From assembly GCA_024103135.1 (NCBI GenBank), contig JAGFIZ010000121.1, positions 1 through 32,205 on the forward strand: DNA of 32,205 bases, in the 5' to 3' direction. Made by a program: the position numbers and the translations under genes. Of the stretch, positions 25,372 through 32,205 are shown one piece after another. The notes under the pieces are model-generated. The model was not told where the DNA came from and made no database searches. It saw nothing but the letters and a program-made list of their open reading frames with translations. Position 1 is the stretch's first letter. Every line of letters begins with the position of its first letter. This DNA is from Bradyrhizobiaceae bacterium (lineage in GTDB: Bacteria; Bacteroidota; Ignavibacteria; Kapaibacteriales; Kapaibacteriaceae).

Positions 25372-26302
25372 TTTCGAAAAACCCATTGTGGAACTCGAAC
25401 AGAAGATCCAGGAAATGCGATCCCTGACCGATACGCTCGATATCCAACCACAGATCGAGCAACTAGAAGAGCAAGTTGAACGATTACGAGCTGACATCTA
25501 TCGTGACCTTACACGATGGCAGCGCGTGCAGATAGCCCGTCATCCAGACAGGCCGTATACACTTGACTACATTTCCCATTGCTTCGAGGATTTTCATCAA
25601 TTGCATGGTGATCGCGTTTTCCGTGACGACCCGGCAATCGTTGGAGGAATGGCCCGACTGAACGGTACCTCGGTCATGGTTATCGGTCATCAAAAAGGTC
25701 GGGATACCAAGACCAACCTCTACAGAAACTTCGGCATGCCAAATCCAGAGGGCTACCGAAAGGCCTATCGTCTGATGACGCTTGCCGAGAAGTTCGGCAT
25801 GCCAATCATCTGCTTCCTTGACACGCAGGGTGCCTACCCCGGGCTAGAGGCAGAAGAGCGAGGCCAGGCCGAAGCCATTGCAAAGAACCTCCTTCTCATG
25901 AGCGGTCTTCGAGTACCCATCATCATTTGTGTGATTGGGGAGGGGGCGTCAGGTGGCGCCTTGGGTATCGGCGTTGGCGACCGCATCCTCATGCTGGAGA
26001 ACGCCTGGTATTCCGTCATTGCTCCCGAGAGCTGCTCCTCGATTTTATGGCGTAGCTGGGAGTATAAGGAAACGGCAGCCGAAGCATTGAAGCTTACCGC
26101 TCCAGACCTGGTAAAGGTTGGAGTCGTTGATAGAATTGTTCCAGAACCCGTAGGTGGTGCACACCGAGACCCACAGACGATGTTCCAAACCATGCGTACG
26201 ACCTTGGTGGACGAGCTGGAGCAGCTTGCAGATAAGAGTGCTGACGAGATTGTGAACGATCGCCGTGCAAAGTTTTATGCCATGGGTGTCTGGACCGAAT
26301 AG
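25352..26302 (+). CDS. accA: Acetyl-CoA carboxylase carboxyltransferase, alpha subunit
   Basis: With AccD it transfers the carboxyl group from carboxybiotin to acetyl-CoA, giving malonyl-CoA for fatty-acid synthesis; cytosolic, 316 aa. An N-terminal helical region ([16 protein letters not shown], then coiled [14 protein letters not shown]) precedes the crotonase-fold domain, with [51 protein letters not shown] and [15 protein letters not shown], the oxyanion-hole glycines. There is no ATG near the family N-terminus. GTG 25352 gives [14 protein letters not shown] 25340 is the alternative. Either start overlaps the preceding gene (by 20 or 32 bp). accD is not in the window. Its place at the end of a polysaccharide operon is unusual, though linkage need not mean a functional link. 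Confidence 0.95.
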   Translation: MASTVLDFEKPIVELEQKIQEMRSLTDTLDIQPQIEQLEEQVERLRADIYRDLTRWQRVQIARHPDRPYTLDYISHCFEDFHQLHGDRVFRDDPAIVGGMARLNGTSVMVIGHQKGRDTKTNLYRNFGMPNPEGYRKAYRLMTLAEKFGMPIICFLDTQGAYPGLEAEERGQAEAIAKNLLLMSGLRVPIIICVIGEGASGGALGIGVGDRILMLENAWYSVIAPESCSSILWRSWEYKETAAEALKLTAPDLVKVGVVDRIVPEPVGGAHRDPQTMFQTMRTTLVDELEQLADKSADEIVNDRRAKFYAMGVWTE

Positions 26303-26322
26303 ATATCATCCCTTCTACAGTC

Positions 26323-27420
26323 ATGCAACATCGCGGAAAAGACGACGACGACAGCCAGATTCGCTTCTTCGGAAGAGCCAAGAGCGATGACAAGGATTTA
26401 CCTATTGATAGGTACGGCAATCCTATTGGTCAACGTCAGCAAGGCTCGCCACGCGATGGAGGACGTAGCAGAAGCCGACACACAACAGGGCGTTATCACG
26501 GTGGTGTAGGGGGCGAACGTAGTCAGTACGATCGATCACGCAATGACGGTCGTGCTGACCGCCACAGAGACCAGCAAGGAGAACGTCGCTATCGAACACG
26601 GCGCTCTCAAGATGCCTCTCACAGACAAGGTCGGCAACGCACCTCAAATGCACCCGAGCAAACAAGTGTACTGGTCAAGGCGCTTGTTAGCTATCAGTTT
26701 GCATCACGATCGACCTCGGTCGCTGCCATACTTGCTGGACGGGTTACCGTGAATGATCAGGTGGTGACGAAACCCAATCAGGTTGTCTATCCAATGCGTG
26801 ATGTGCTGGCAGTGGATGGTCAGGTTCTGCTGAGGAAGTCGGTAAAGCCCATTACCATTGTCTTTCACAAGCCCAAGGGCTTGCCATCAAGTAGGGAAGA
26901 TGGTGTTGAAACGCTCTACTCATTCATCGCCAACAAGCGAGCCTGGTTCTTTCCAAAGGGTGGACTTCCAGCGTCGGCAAGCGGGATCGTGCTCATTTCA
27001 AACGACAAACGCCATCGCGTCACCTCAGAGAGTACGCTGGCAAAGCTTACCCATGATCTCTGGATAAAGGTTCCTGGCACTGTCAGTGATCAAGTTGTGG
27101 CAACTCTTCCATGCAGTGGGAGAATCGGTCAACAGAACGTGCGGACAACGTGGCTTGTTTTCGAGCGGACATCGTGCTCATTGCGTCAGTTATCCGTGAT
27201 GTTGAAGGCACTTGGGCTAGAGGTACTTGCATGGGAGCGCCGTAGAATAGGTCCGTTTGCAACCGATCAACTTCAGCCGGGTGCATGGTACCAATTGGAC
27301 GATCAGCAAGTGGTAGCCATCGATGAATTGGTGGAATCAGGAATTGCTGACGACACTCCGCTTGAGCAAGTATGGGAGTCCATCGCTCAGCGACTTAGGT
27401 CGAACCAAGATTCACACTAG
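26323..27420 (+). CDS. RluB/RsuA-family protein lacking the catalytic aspartate
   Basis: A 365-aa protein with three parts. Residues 1-112 are a low-complexity, Arg/Gly/Asp/Gln-rich tail, probably disordered and RNA-binding. An S4 domain spans about 115-170 (FASRSTSVAAILAGRVTVND). A pseudouridine-synthase-like domain spans about 175-345 (FHKPKGLPSSRED, WIKVPG, ERRRIGPF, LQPGAWYQL). The catalytic motif GRLDxxTSGLLLxTND aligns without gaps to GGLPASASGIVLISND (213-228): Arg becomes G214 and the catalytic Asp becomes P216 (codon CCA at 26968). It should therefore not make pseudouridine and may act as an rRNA-binding or assembly factor. The frame is intact, so this is not a decaying gene. It starts 20 bp after accA. 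Confidence 0.85.
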   Translation: MQHRGKDDDDSQIRFFGRAKSDDKDLPIDRYGNPIGQRQQGSPRDGGRSRSRHTTGRYHGGVGGERSQYDRSRNDGRADRHRDQQGERRYRTRRSQDASHRQGRQRTSNAPEQTSVLVKALVSYQFASRSTSVAAILAGRVTVNDQVVTKPNQVVYPMRDVLAVDGQVLLRKSVKPITIVFHKPKGLPSSREDGVETLYSFIANKRAWFFPKGGLPASASGIVLISNDKRHRVTSESTLAKLTHDLWIKVPGTVSDQVVATLPCSGRIGQQNVRTTWLVFERTSCSLRQLSVMLKALGLEVLAWERRRIGPFATDQLQPGAWYQLDDQQVVAIDELVESGIADDTPLEQVWESIAQRLRSNQDSH

Positions 27421-27460
27421 TCCAAACCAATCCTCTCTTCAAGCAGGAAGACAGCTTGGT

Positions 27461-27483
27461 CTAATAGCGTTCCACGTTATTAG
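27461..27483 (+). terminator. Hairpin between convergent genes, possible terminator
   Basis: CTAATAGCGT-TCC-ACGTTATTAG forms a 10-bp stem with one G-U pair and a 3-nt loop, in the 84-bp gap between the RluB-family gene and the convergent ABC transporter gene. The G-U pair forms only in the plus-strand transcript (A-C mismatch on the other), so it suits the end of the long operon. No U-tract follows. Confidence 0.4.
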
Positions 27484-27504
27484 TGGCCAGGTTGAATAGA
27501 GTAC

Positions 27505-29274
27505 TTACGTCGTTGTTTCAAACTGCAGGCGATACAGCTTTGCATACACGCCGTCATGGGCCAGGAGTTCCTGATGATTACCCATCTCGGCTACTTCTCC
27601 ATGCCTGAGCACAACGATCAGGTCGGCCTTTTGAATTGTGCTAAGTCGGTGAGCCACGACAATGCTGGTTTGTGCCCCGAGCATCGTTGAAATGGAACGT
27701 TCTATGATCTGCTCGCTTTCCGTGTCGATGTTGGCTGTTGCCTCGTCGAGGATAAGAATGTCGGGGTCGGAGACCAAGGCACGACAGAACGACAAGAGTT
27801 GTTTCTGGCCGACGGAGAGTACGGCACCACGCTCACGAACATTAGTGTCGTACCCATTTGGCAACCGCATGATGAACTCATGGGCGCCCAATGCCTTGGC
27901 CGTTGCTATGGCTTTCTCTCGTGTGATTCCTTCACGTCCGAGCGTGATGTTTTCAAGAACGGTGCGTGAGAAGAGGAAAACGTCTTGCAATACCACAGCC
28001 GTCCGGGCTCGTAGTGTGTCCTGTTGGTAGTTGCGTATGGACACGTTGTCAAGGAGGATTTCGCCACCTTGGTAGTCATAGAACCGACTCACCAAGTTGA
28101 TGATACTGCTCTTTCCCGCACCCGTTGCACCGACGAGTGCCACCGTCTGTCCACGTTTGACTGGAAAGCTTACCCCACGGAGTACGGGGTTCACTCCATC
28201 GTAGGAAAACTCGACCTTATTAAACGTAATTCCGCTTTCAAGACGAGTGAACGGGACGGCATTGGGGGCATCTTCAACGCGGATATGGGTATCAAGAAGA
28301 TTGAAAATTCTTTCGGATGCAACGGCACTGCTTTGGAGGGTGTTGTACTTTTCCGTGAGGTCGCGCACTGGACGAAAGAACATTTCGGTAAACTGGGTAA
28401 ACGCCACCAGGATTCCCACAGTCATCTCGCCACCGAGTATGGTGCCAGAGGCATACCAGAGCACAATGCATAGACTCACCGCACTAAGGAATTCCACAAC
28501 GGGGAAGAATGTTGCATAGTAGACGATGCTCTGGTCCTGATACTCACGGTGTTCCTTGTTGATGAAGGCAAATTGTGAGGTCATCCTACCTTCTTGCCTA
28601 AACAACTGCACGATGCGAACACCCGTGATGAACTCATTCATGAAGGCATTCATGCGTGCTACTTGTCGGCGAATCAGATTGTACACCTTTCTGACCTTCG
28701 CACGGAAGATGAAGGCAGCAATGAGCAGGAAGGGGAGAATGATAAAGGTTAGGTACGTAAGCTCGGCAGACGTTTCGAACATGAAGAATAGGATCCACGC
28801 GATGATCATCACGTCGGAAATCATCATCACAACGCCCTGCGAAAAGAGCTCGTTCAATACCTCGACATCATTGGTCACCCGCGTAACGATACGTCCAACG
28901 GCCGTGGTATCGTAGAACCGTAAGGCAAGGTGTTGAACGTGTTGGTAGAGAGTCGTGCGAATATCGAGGAGAACCTTTTGTCCAACCCAGCTCATGAGCA
29001 TCGACAGCGTGTACTGTAACAATCCTTGTAGAACAAGGAAGACCATGATCAGCAGTACAAACCAGAGCAGACCTGTTACGTCACCCTTGACGATATGTTC
29101 GTCGATGGCAATGCGTGTCAGGTATGGTCGCACGGGTCCAAGAGCAGAACCACTCAGCGTCAACAGTACAGCACCAGCAAGAGGTAGGCGGTATGGCTTG
29201 AGAAAGGTCAGCAGCCGACGCATCAAGGCGTAGTTGATGCGCGTTGTTGTTTCGTCGGGATGATTTGTTGTCAC
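27505..29274 (-). CDS. ABC exporter, fused permease and ATPase (MsbA/BmrA-like half transporter)
   Basis: Inner-membrane exporter of 589 aa that works as a dimer. The membrane domain has six helices (about 30-305) and the intracellular-loop motif FYDTTAVGRIVTRVTNDV. The ATPase domain has Walker A GATGAGKSS (382-390), Q-loop VVLQD, signature LSVGQ (486-490) in place of LSGGQ, Walker B ILILD with E511, and H542. LSVGQ is a known variant in type IV exporters of this group, so I do not read it as inactivation. GTG 29274 is the best start; the next in-frame ATG is at residue 18. Substrate unknown: lipid, drug or glycan. It is not clearly part of the polysaccharide operon, being convergent to it. 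Confidence 0.92.
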   Translation of the reverse strand: MTTNHPDETTTRINYALMRRLLTFLKPYRLPLAGAVLLTLSGSALGPVRPYLTRIAIDEHIVKGDVTGLLWFVLLIMVFLVLQGLLQYTLSMLMSWVGQKVLLDIRTTLYQHVQHLALRFYDTTAVGRIVTRVTNDVEVLNELFSQGVVMMISDVMIIAWILFFMFETSAELTYLTFIILPFLLIAAFIFRAKVRKVYNLIRRQVARMNAFMNEFITGVRIVQLFRQEGRMTSQFAFINKEHREYQDQSIVYYATFFPVVEFLSAVSLCIVLWYASGTILGGEMTVGILVAFTQFTEMFFRPVRDLTEKYNTLQSSAVASERIFNLLDTHIRVEDAPNAVPFTRLESGITFNKVEFSYDGVNPVLRGVSFPVKRGQTVALVGATGAGKSSIINLVSRFYDYQGGEILLDNVSIRNYQQDTLRARTAVVLQDVFLFSRTVLENITLGREGITREKAIATAKALGAHEFIMRLPNGYDTNVRERGAVLSVGQKQLLSFCRALVSDPDILILDEATANIDTESEQIIERSISTMLGAQTSIVVAHRLSTIQKADLIVVLRHGEVAEMGNHQELLAHDGVYAKLYRLQFETTT

Positions 29275-29376
29275 AACACGAAACTACCGATAATGAAGAA
29301 TTCTTTTCTGAAAACCGTGTGGCTGACAGTACTGGCATCACCGTGAATGAGGGACCAGAGCAGTATTTTCGAAGCC
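29275..29376. promoter_or_regulatory. Divergent control region, ABC exporter / beta-CASP nuclease
   Basis: These 102 bp separate two divergent starts. One-mismatch -7 elements lie on each side: TAGTTTCG on the minus strand (29286-29279) and TATTTTCG on the plus strand (29364-29371). Both are so close to the start codons (4-5 nt) that the messages would be nearly leaderless. No good -33 TTG is seen. If the alternative start at 29347 of the nuclease gene were used, the region would shrink to 72 bp. Confidence 0.25.
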
Positions 29377-30801
29377 ATGATAGAGATTACTCCGTATGGC
29401 GCGGCAGGGGAGGTAACGGGCTCGGCATACCTACTGCGATTTGAACAGACATCAGTGTTGGTTGATTTCGGGTTGTTTCAGGGTGACAAGGAAGATGATG
29501 CCCGAAATGTGGTTCCTGGTGAGATTCACCGGAATCATCCGCACGCTGTGCTGCTGACGCATGCTCATCTTGATCACTGTGGACGGCTACCTCTGCTTGT
29601 AGAGGGTGGGTATCGTGGTCCGATCTACGCTACCGACGCTACGCGTGACCTGGCAGAGTTGGTACTAATGGATGCAGCACACATCCAGGAAAGCGATTAT
29701 GAGCGCCGGAAGAAGAGAGCGCAAAAGCAGGGACGTAAGCTTCAGCGGACTGACCTGCCACTGTTTGATACAAGCGATGTTGAGCAGACACTTGAGTTGT
29801 TCTCAGTCGTAGAGTACAACACACCGATCGACGTAGCACCTGGTGTTACGGCTATTTACCATGAGGCCGGTCACATGCTTGGTTCGGCAAGCATTGAGGT
29901 CATCTGCTCTTCTAACGGTAATGTTTGTGGCAGGGTACTCTTTAGTGGCGACCTAGGTCCGCCCCAGCTACCGTTCCTGCGTGATCCAGAGCCCCCTTCC
30001 GGTCCATTCGACGTCGTTGTAATGGAGAGCACCTATGGCGACAGGGAGCACCGTCCGCTAGACGAAACCATGGAGCAGTTTGCCGCGATACTCGTGGAGG
30101 CTGTGTCGAGTAAGGGCAAGATCTTCATTCCATCCTTTGCCATTGGTCGATCGCAGAACATTCTCTACTACATCGCCGAGCTTGTCCGCACCAAGCGTAT
30201 TCCGCGAATCCCGATTTATCTGGATAGTCCGATGGCAATCAAGGCCTCGCACCTCTATGCTGATCATCATGATCTGTTCGACGAAGAGAGCACGGAGCTT
30301 GTGGAGTCGGGAAGCCTGCGGGACAATTTGCGCACTGTGCGCTTTACCGAAACAGCAGAAGAGAGTAAGGCCCTGAACACGAAGGAAGGACCGTTCGTGG
30401 TGATTGCAGGTGCAGGCATGTGCAATGCAGGACGAATCCTCCATCACTTGCGCAACAACATTAGCGACCCAACGGCACATGTGATCATCACTGGCTATCA
30501 GGCCTATGGTACGTTGGGCAGAAAGCTTGTTGACGGATTGGAGAACGTATCCATCATGGGTGATTACAAGCCCGTTCGTGCGCAAATCCACACGTTGGGT
30601 GGCATGAGTGCACATGCCGACAAGCCGCACCTTCTCAAGTGGCTTGGAAGTGTGCTAACGTCTGCACCATCAGCGTCGACCCACGTTGTCCTCACCCACG
30701 GCGAAGACGAGGCACGTGATGCACTCGGAGAAAGCATTGCTGAACAATATTCAATTCAAACGGTCCTGCCATATAACGGTATAACATTGGAGCTGCCATA
30801 A
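29377..30801 (+). CDS. Metallo-beta-lactamase/beta-CASP ribonuclease
   Basis: Zinc-dependent nuclease of the RNA-specific beta-CASP group (CPSF73/TTHA0252-like), 474 aa, acting in RNA processing or decay; cytosolic. Metal motifs: H62-A-H64-L-D66-H67 in THAHLDHCG, the later HEAGHMLGSA and FSGDLG. The beta-CASP insert has ESTYGDR, PSFAIGRSQ, YLDSPMA, AGAGMCNAGRI, GYQAYGTLG and GGMSAHAD, followed by the C-terminal RNA-metabolising part with VLTHGE. I chose ATG 29377 because it gives MIEITPYGAAGEVTGS, the usual N-terminus of the family; 29347 would add ten residues. Its TAA overlaps the aspA start by one base (TAATG). Confidence 0.92.
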   Translation: MIEITPYGAAGEVTGSAYLLRFEQTSVLVDFGLFQGDKEDDARNVVPGEIHRNHPHAVLLTHAHLDHCGRLPLLVEGGYRGPIYATDATRDLAELVLMDAAHIQESDYERRKKRAQKQGRKLQRTDLPLFDTSDVEQTLELFSVVEYNTPIDVAPGVTAIYHEAGHMLGSASIEVICSSNGNVCGRVLFSGDLGPPQLPFLRDPEPPSGPFDVVVMESTYGDREHRPLDETMEQFAAILVEAVSSKGKIFIPSFAIGRSQNILYYIAELVRTKRIPRIPIYLDSPMAIKASHLYADHHDLFDEESTELVESGSLRDNLRTVRFTETAEESKALNTKEGPFVVIAGAGMCNAGRILHHLRNNISDPTAHVIITGYQAYGTLGRKLVDGLENVSIMGDYKPVRAQIHTLGGMSAHADKPHLLKWLGSVLTSAPSASTHVVLTHGEDEARDALGESIAEQYSIQTVLPYNGITLELP

Positions 30802-32204
30802 TGAGAGTTGAACATGATTTTCTCGGTGAGCGTGAACTGCCTGATAGTGCATACTATGGCGTGCAGACCTTGCGAGCGAGTGAGAACTTCCATATAACCG
30901 GTATCAAGCTCGGCATCATGCAGAGCTTTGTAGCGAGCCTGGCCTATGTAAAGAAAGCGGCAGCGCTTGCAAACAGAGACCTGGGCGCAATCCCCGTCGA
31001 TGTTGCCGAAGCCATTGTACAGGCATGCGACTGTGTTGTGCGTGGTGAGTTGAACGACCAGTTCATTGTCGACGTGATTCAAGGGGGCGCTGGTACCAGT
31101 ACGAACATGAATGCCAACGAAGTCATCGCCAACAAGGCACTTGAAATTCTTGGTCATCCCAAGGGTGCATATCACATCGTTCACCCAAACAACCACGTCA
31201 ACTGCTCGCAAAGCACCAACGATGCCTATCCCACAGCGTTCCGTCTTGCAGTATGGTATGAGTTGCAGTTCCTCATCGAGCAGATAGAGAAACTCAGTGC
31301 GTCATTTCATGCAAAGTCGGACGAGTTTTGCGACGTCTTGAAAATGGGTCGCACGCAACTGCAGGATGCCGTACCCATGACGCTAGGTCAGGAGTTCGAG
31401 GCATTTGCCGTAAACGTGATGGAGGATGCAGCACGTCTTCGCGAAGTGCGGGAGCTTGTTACGGAGATCAACCTTGGGGCAACGGCCATCGGTACAAGCA
31501 TCAACGCACCCGACGGGTATCCAGAGCTGGCAACGTCCTACCTTAAGAAGATTACCCGCGTCCCAGTTACGCTTGCCGAGCATTTGATCGAAGCCACGTG
31601 GGATACCGGTGCCTACGTGCAGATCAGTGGTGTGCTCAAGCGCGTTGCCGTAAAGCTTTCAAAGATCTGTAACGACCTCAGACTACTCTCGTCCGGTCCA
31701 CGTGCCGGTATCAACGAAATCAACCTTCCACCGATGCAGCCAGGCAGCAGCATCATGCCAGGCAAGGTAAACCCGGTGATCCCTGAAGTGGTAAACCAGG
31801 TTTGCTATCGAGTGATTGGCAACGACGTAACCATTTCGTTTGCTTCAGAGGCTGGTCAGCTTCAGCTGAACGTCATGGAACCCGTCATCGCCTTCTGTCT
31901 GTTCCAAAGCATGAGCATGCTTACCAATGCGTGCAGTACTCTACGTGAGAAGTGTGTTGACGGTATTACGGCAAATGCTGAACATGCACGAGCAATGGTG
32001 TTGAACAGTATCGGCATTGTAACATCCCTGAACCCAATCCTGGGATATGAACTTTCTGCCGAGATAGCAGCAGAAGCCATGCATACCGGGGAGTCGATAC
32101 CGGACATCGTACGACGTCGTGGACTGCTCTCGGAAGAGAAGTTGGCCGAAGTGTTTTCCATTCAAAACTTGATGAAGCCGAAGTACATCACGTCAAAGAA
32201 CTAA
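30801..32204 (+). CDS. aspA: Aspartate ammonia-lyase
   Basis: Fumarase/aspartase superfamily enzyme deaminating L-aspartate to fumarate and ammonia; cytosolic homotetramer, 467 aa, the usual length. N-terminal MRVEHDFLGERELPDSAYYGVQT is typical of aspartase. Seen further: GGAGTSTNMNANEV, HPNNHVNCSQSTNDAYPTA, GRTQLQDAVPMTLGQEF, and the signature loop GSSIMPGKVNP (315-325) with S317 as the likely catalytic base. LQDAVP rather than the class II fumarase LQDATP region, and the N-terminus, favour aspartase over fumarase C. Complete, with its stop one base before the window end. It is coupled to the nuclease gene by a TAATG overlap, a pairing with no obvious functional link. Confidence 0.93.
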   Translation: MRVEHDFLGERELPDSAYYGVQTLRASENFHITGIKLGIMQSFVASLAYVKKAAALANRDLGAIPVDVAEAIVQACDCVVRGELNDQFIVDVIQGGAGTSTNMNANEVIANKALEILGHPKGAYHIVHPNNHVNCSQSTNDAYPTAFRLAVWYELQFLIEQIEKLSASFHAKSDEFCDVLKMGRTQLQDAVPMTLGQEFEAFAVNVMEDAARLREVRELVTEINLGATAIGTSINAPDGYPELATSYLKKITRVPVTLAEHLIEATWDTGAYVQISGVLKRVAVKLSKICNDLRLLSSGPRAGINEINLPPMQPGSSIMPGKVNPVIPEVVNQVCYRVIGNDVTISFASEAGQLQLNVMEPVIAFCLFQSMSMLTNACSTLREKCVDGITANAEHARAMVLNSIGIVTSLNPILGYELSAEIAAEAMHTGESIPDIVRRRGLLSEEKLAEVFSIQNLMKPKYITSKN

Positions 32205-32205
32205 G

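Noticed and set aside
27785-27820. LSVGQ in place of LSGGQ in the ABC exporter as a sign of a dead ATPase site
   Set aside because: This variant is known in active exporters of the group, and Walker A, Walker B, the catalytic Glu and the H-loop are intact.
30058-30630. 190-codon minus-strand frame within the beta-CASP nuclease gene
   Set aside because: The opposite strand carries catalytic motifs of a known family throughout; the antisense frame shows none. The 190-codon frame at 14789-15361 is rejected for the same reason.
1-32205. tRNA, rRNA, CRISPR, IS element or phage genes
   Set aside because: Intergenic gaps are all near or below 100 bp and hold none of these. No transposase or integrase motifs and no regular repeat arrays were seen.

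Overview
The window reads as a chromosomal segment of a free-living bacterium of the Bacteroidota/Chlorobi/Ignavibacteria/Kapabacteria (FCB) lineage. This is an inference, with Candidatus Kapabacteria my first guess. Three things support it: an Oar-type TonB-dependent receptor with an N-terminal carboxypeptidase-regulatory-like domain, almost no Shine-Dalgarno sequences before the start codons, and TAnnTTTG-type -7 elements in the short divergent intergenic regions. Coding density is very high; no stretch over about 100 bp lacks a gene. I see no rRNA, tRNA, CRISPR array, IS element or att site.

Layout. 1-632 (-): 5' part of a TonB-dependent receptor running off the left edge. 715-2415 (+): GAF-GAF-PP2C phosphatase (RsbU/SpoIIE type). 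2418-4783 (-): ispE-glgA, overlapping by ATGA. 4817-6006 (+): polyprenol/dolichol-kinase-like membrane enzyme plus a small membrane-anchored unknown. 6058-7719 (-): acyl-CoA synthetase. 7821-9353 (+): threonine aldolase and hot-dog thioesterase. 9449-11881 (-): ECF sigma factor, a membrane protein that looks like an anti-sigma factor joined to a beta-barrel-like domain, and a lipoprotein. 11977-13491 (+): GH3 NagZ-type hexosaminidase. 13512-27420 (+): one nearly gapless array comprising rmlB, a UDP-HexNAc dehydrogenase, wecB, an SLBB export protein, a GT2, a Wzx flippase, a WcaJ-type initiating phosphoglycosyltransferase, a Dpm1-like transferase, a GT2 fused to a degenerate WcaJ-like protein, accA, and an RluB-family protein without the catalytic Asp. 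27505-29274 (-): ABC exporter. 29377-32204 (+): beta-CASP nuclease and aspartate ammonia-lyase.

How it works together. The 13.5-25.4 kb block makes and exports a surface polysaccharide. RmlB, the dehydrogenase and WecB supply activated 6-deoxy-4-keto and N-acetyl-hexosaminuronic sugars. The WcaJ homologue loads the first sugar phosphate on the lipid carrier, the GT2 enzymes extend it, Wzx flips it, and the SLBB protein takes part in export. No Wzy polymerase, chain-length kinase or ligase is visible.

The most unusual items are the GT2-pseudo-WcaJ fusion (23413-25371), in which about 60 residues carrying the catalytic core are missing; the RluB-family protein whose GRLD motif has become GGLP (26323-27420); and the sigma/anti-sigma/lipoprotein module, whose anti-sigma-like protein appears built to span the envelope.
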